Shown here piece by piece: positions 63,474 through 64,000 of a DNA stretch of 64,000 bases; the first letter of the stretch is position 1; each line of letters opens with the position of its first letter. Below the pieces are notes generated by a model, which worked only from the letters and a program-made list of their open reading frames with translations, had not been told where the DNA came from and searched no databases. Source of the stretch: Candidatus Bathyarchaeota archaeon (GTDB taxonomy: Archaea > Thermoproteota > Bathyarchaeia > Bathyarchaeales > Bathycorpusculaceae); contig JAOULW010000006.1 in NCBI GenBank assembly GCA_029881805.1, positions 26,497 to 90,496 on the forward strand. The letters run 5' to 3'. The translations under genes and the position numbers were made by a program.

Positions 63474-63665
63474 GTGAAAACCTTGTATGCTGTATGGATA
63501 AGAATTGATGAAACACTGCCGTGGATCGAACTAAAAGAAACGTACCAAACGAAAAACGAAGGAAGAAAAGCCGCAAAAGCCGCTTTGAACAATGTTGAAG
63601 TGAGAATTGTCGCTATGCCAGAAAAGAGAAAACAAATAAAGGCACTGGCAACAATAAGACAGTAA
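63474..63665 (+). CDS. Small basic protein of unknown function
   Basis: 63 residues from a GTG: TLYAVWIRIDETLPWIELKE, TYQTKNEGRKAAKAAL, VEVRIVAMPEKRKQIKALAT. Compact alpha/beta pattern, no membrane segment, no known family. It is the only reasonable coding frame between the transporter leader and the right edge on this strand. The 234 bases after it (63666-63899) show no clear gene. Confidence 0.55.
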   Translation: MKTLYAVWIRIDETLPWIELKETYQTKNEGRKAAKAALNNVEVRIVAMPEKRKQIKALATIRQ

Positions 63666-63899
63666 CCGCAATCATTGCCTTGCTTCACCAAAGTCGTTTC
63701 TGCTAATAGCCAAATAAAGCGTATTATGAAAAGGCACCATTTGGCGCCGGGGAAGGGATTTCAGCACCAATTTACCAGTAAATAAACATATGCCCTATTC
63801 GTGCTTGGCGAGAGTTCGAAACGCTCCCAGAATACCAATTCTAGGTGTGGTTTTGTACTGTTTGTATAGATCATTCGCGTGCTTGTGCTCTAGATAAGC

Positions 63900-64000
63900 C
63901 TATCTGGACTGTTGCCTTTCAAGTCTTGCAAGCTTTTTCTTCTTCCGCTTCGCTTCTCTTTCTTTCTTTTTCTGAGGCTTAGGTTTTCTCAGGTCTTCTT
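63900..64000 (-). CDS. C-terminal end of a very basic protein (gene begins beyond window)
   Basis: 33 codons reach the right edge. The visible end is Lys/Arg-rich (EDLRKPKPQKKKEREAKRKK, then KKLARLERQQSR and TAG). Such tails occur on nucleic-acid-binding and ribosome-biogenesis proteins, but the family cannot be told. In the same frame, past the TAG, a further 34 codons are open to another TAG at 63795-63797. Confidence 0.6.
   Translation of the reverse strand, partial: EDLRKPKPQKKKEREAKRKKKKLARLERQQSR

Noticed and set aside
63795..63902. Pyrrolysine at the in-frame TAG
   Set aside because: TAG is used as an ordinary stop elsewhere in the window (for example purB), and no pyrrolysine genes are present here; kept only as a low-interest observation.
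1..64000. CRISPR arrays, insertion sequences or prophage genes
   Set aside because: I saw no regularly spaced direct repeats, transposase motifs, terminal inverted repeats or phage structural genes.

Overview
The window is archaeal. It carries a eukaryote-like information-processing set: Hel308-type helicase, aIF2-gamma, Rpo7 and Spt4, eS6, eS24 and eS31, a uL3-uL4-uL23-uL2-uS19 block, deoxyhypusine synthase, class I lysyl-tRNA synthetase and intron-containing tRNA genes. It also has archaeal metabolic markers: bifunctional FBP aldolase/phosphatase, phosphomevalonate dehydratase, Fae-Hps and GTP-dependent dephospho-CoA kinase. TTG and GTG starts are common and TATA-like boxes precede several genes. 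A TACK archaeon of the Bathyarchaeia type is my best guess; this is inference, because no rRNA gene is present. I see no CRISPR array, insertion sequence or phage gene.

Layout. 1-2.3 kb: Fe-S biogenesis operon (two cysteine desulfurase-like proteins flanking an IscU). 2.5-8.7 kb: Hel308, PurB, and an asparagine-synthetase-like protein paired with an HDAC-like deacetylase. 8.8-13.6 kb: ferredoxin, then a minus-strand stretch of GT4 glycosyltransferase, nucleotidyltransferase, DUF2095-like protein and a 571-residue membrane protein whose architecture closely resembles eukaryotic ribophorin I (OST1). 13.7-17.1 kb: methyltransferase, regulators, FBP aldolase/phosphatase and a tRNA-Arg(CCG) gene with two apparent introns. 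17.1-22 kb: a possible amidoligase island (Cys-rich protein, GCS2-type ligase, RLAN protein, ATP-grasp ligase, MFS transporter). 22-29.2 kb: deoxyhypusine synthase, DeoC, ArgRS, a second HDAC-like protein, tRNA-Arg(GCG), LysRS. 29.2-33.7 kb: a compact SPFH/zinc-ribbon/coiled-coil operon, an FAD dehydrogenase and a cupin. 33.7-38.7 kb: conserved small proteins, Tmk, an HD phosphohydrolase, phosphomevalonate dehydratase and tRNA-Glu. 38.8-42.2 kb: M32 carboxypeptidase and an HTH-Fae-Hps fusion. 42.4-50.4 kb: translation and transcription genes. 50.6-55.4 kb: PyrE, Fpg, a split kinase pair, PHP and GIY-YIG proteins. 55.7-58.3 kb: SAH/MTA deaminase and SAH hydrolase. 58.4-64 kb: membrane and zinc-ribbon proteins, two PhoU-TrkA_C proteins and an MgtE-like transporter behind a long leader.

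The strongest leads are the ribophorin-I-like protein, the HTH-Fae-Hps fusion with repeated GTCGGA/TCCGAC motifs at its own promoter, the possible amidoligase island (its GCS2 gene has an apparent start-region frameshift), and the two-intron tRNA-Arg. All assignments come from reading motifs and from memory of protein families; no database search was run.
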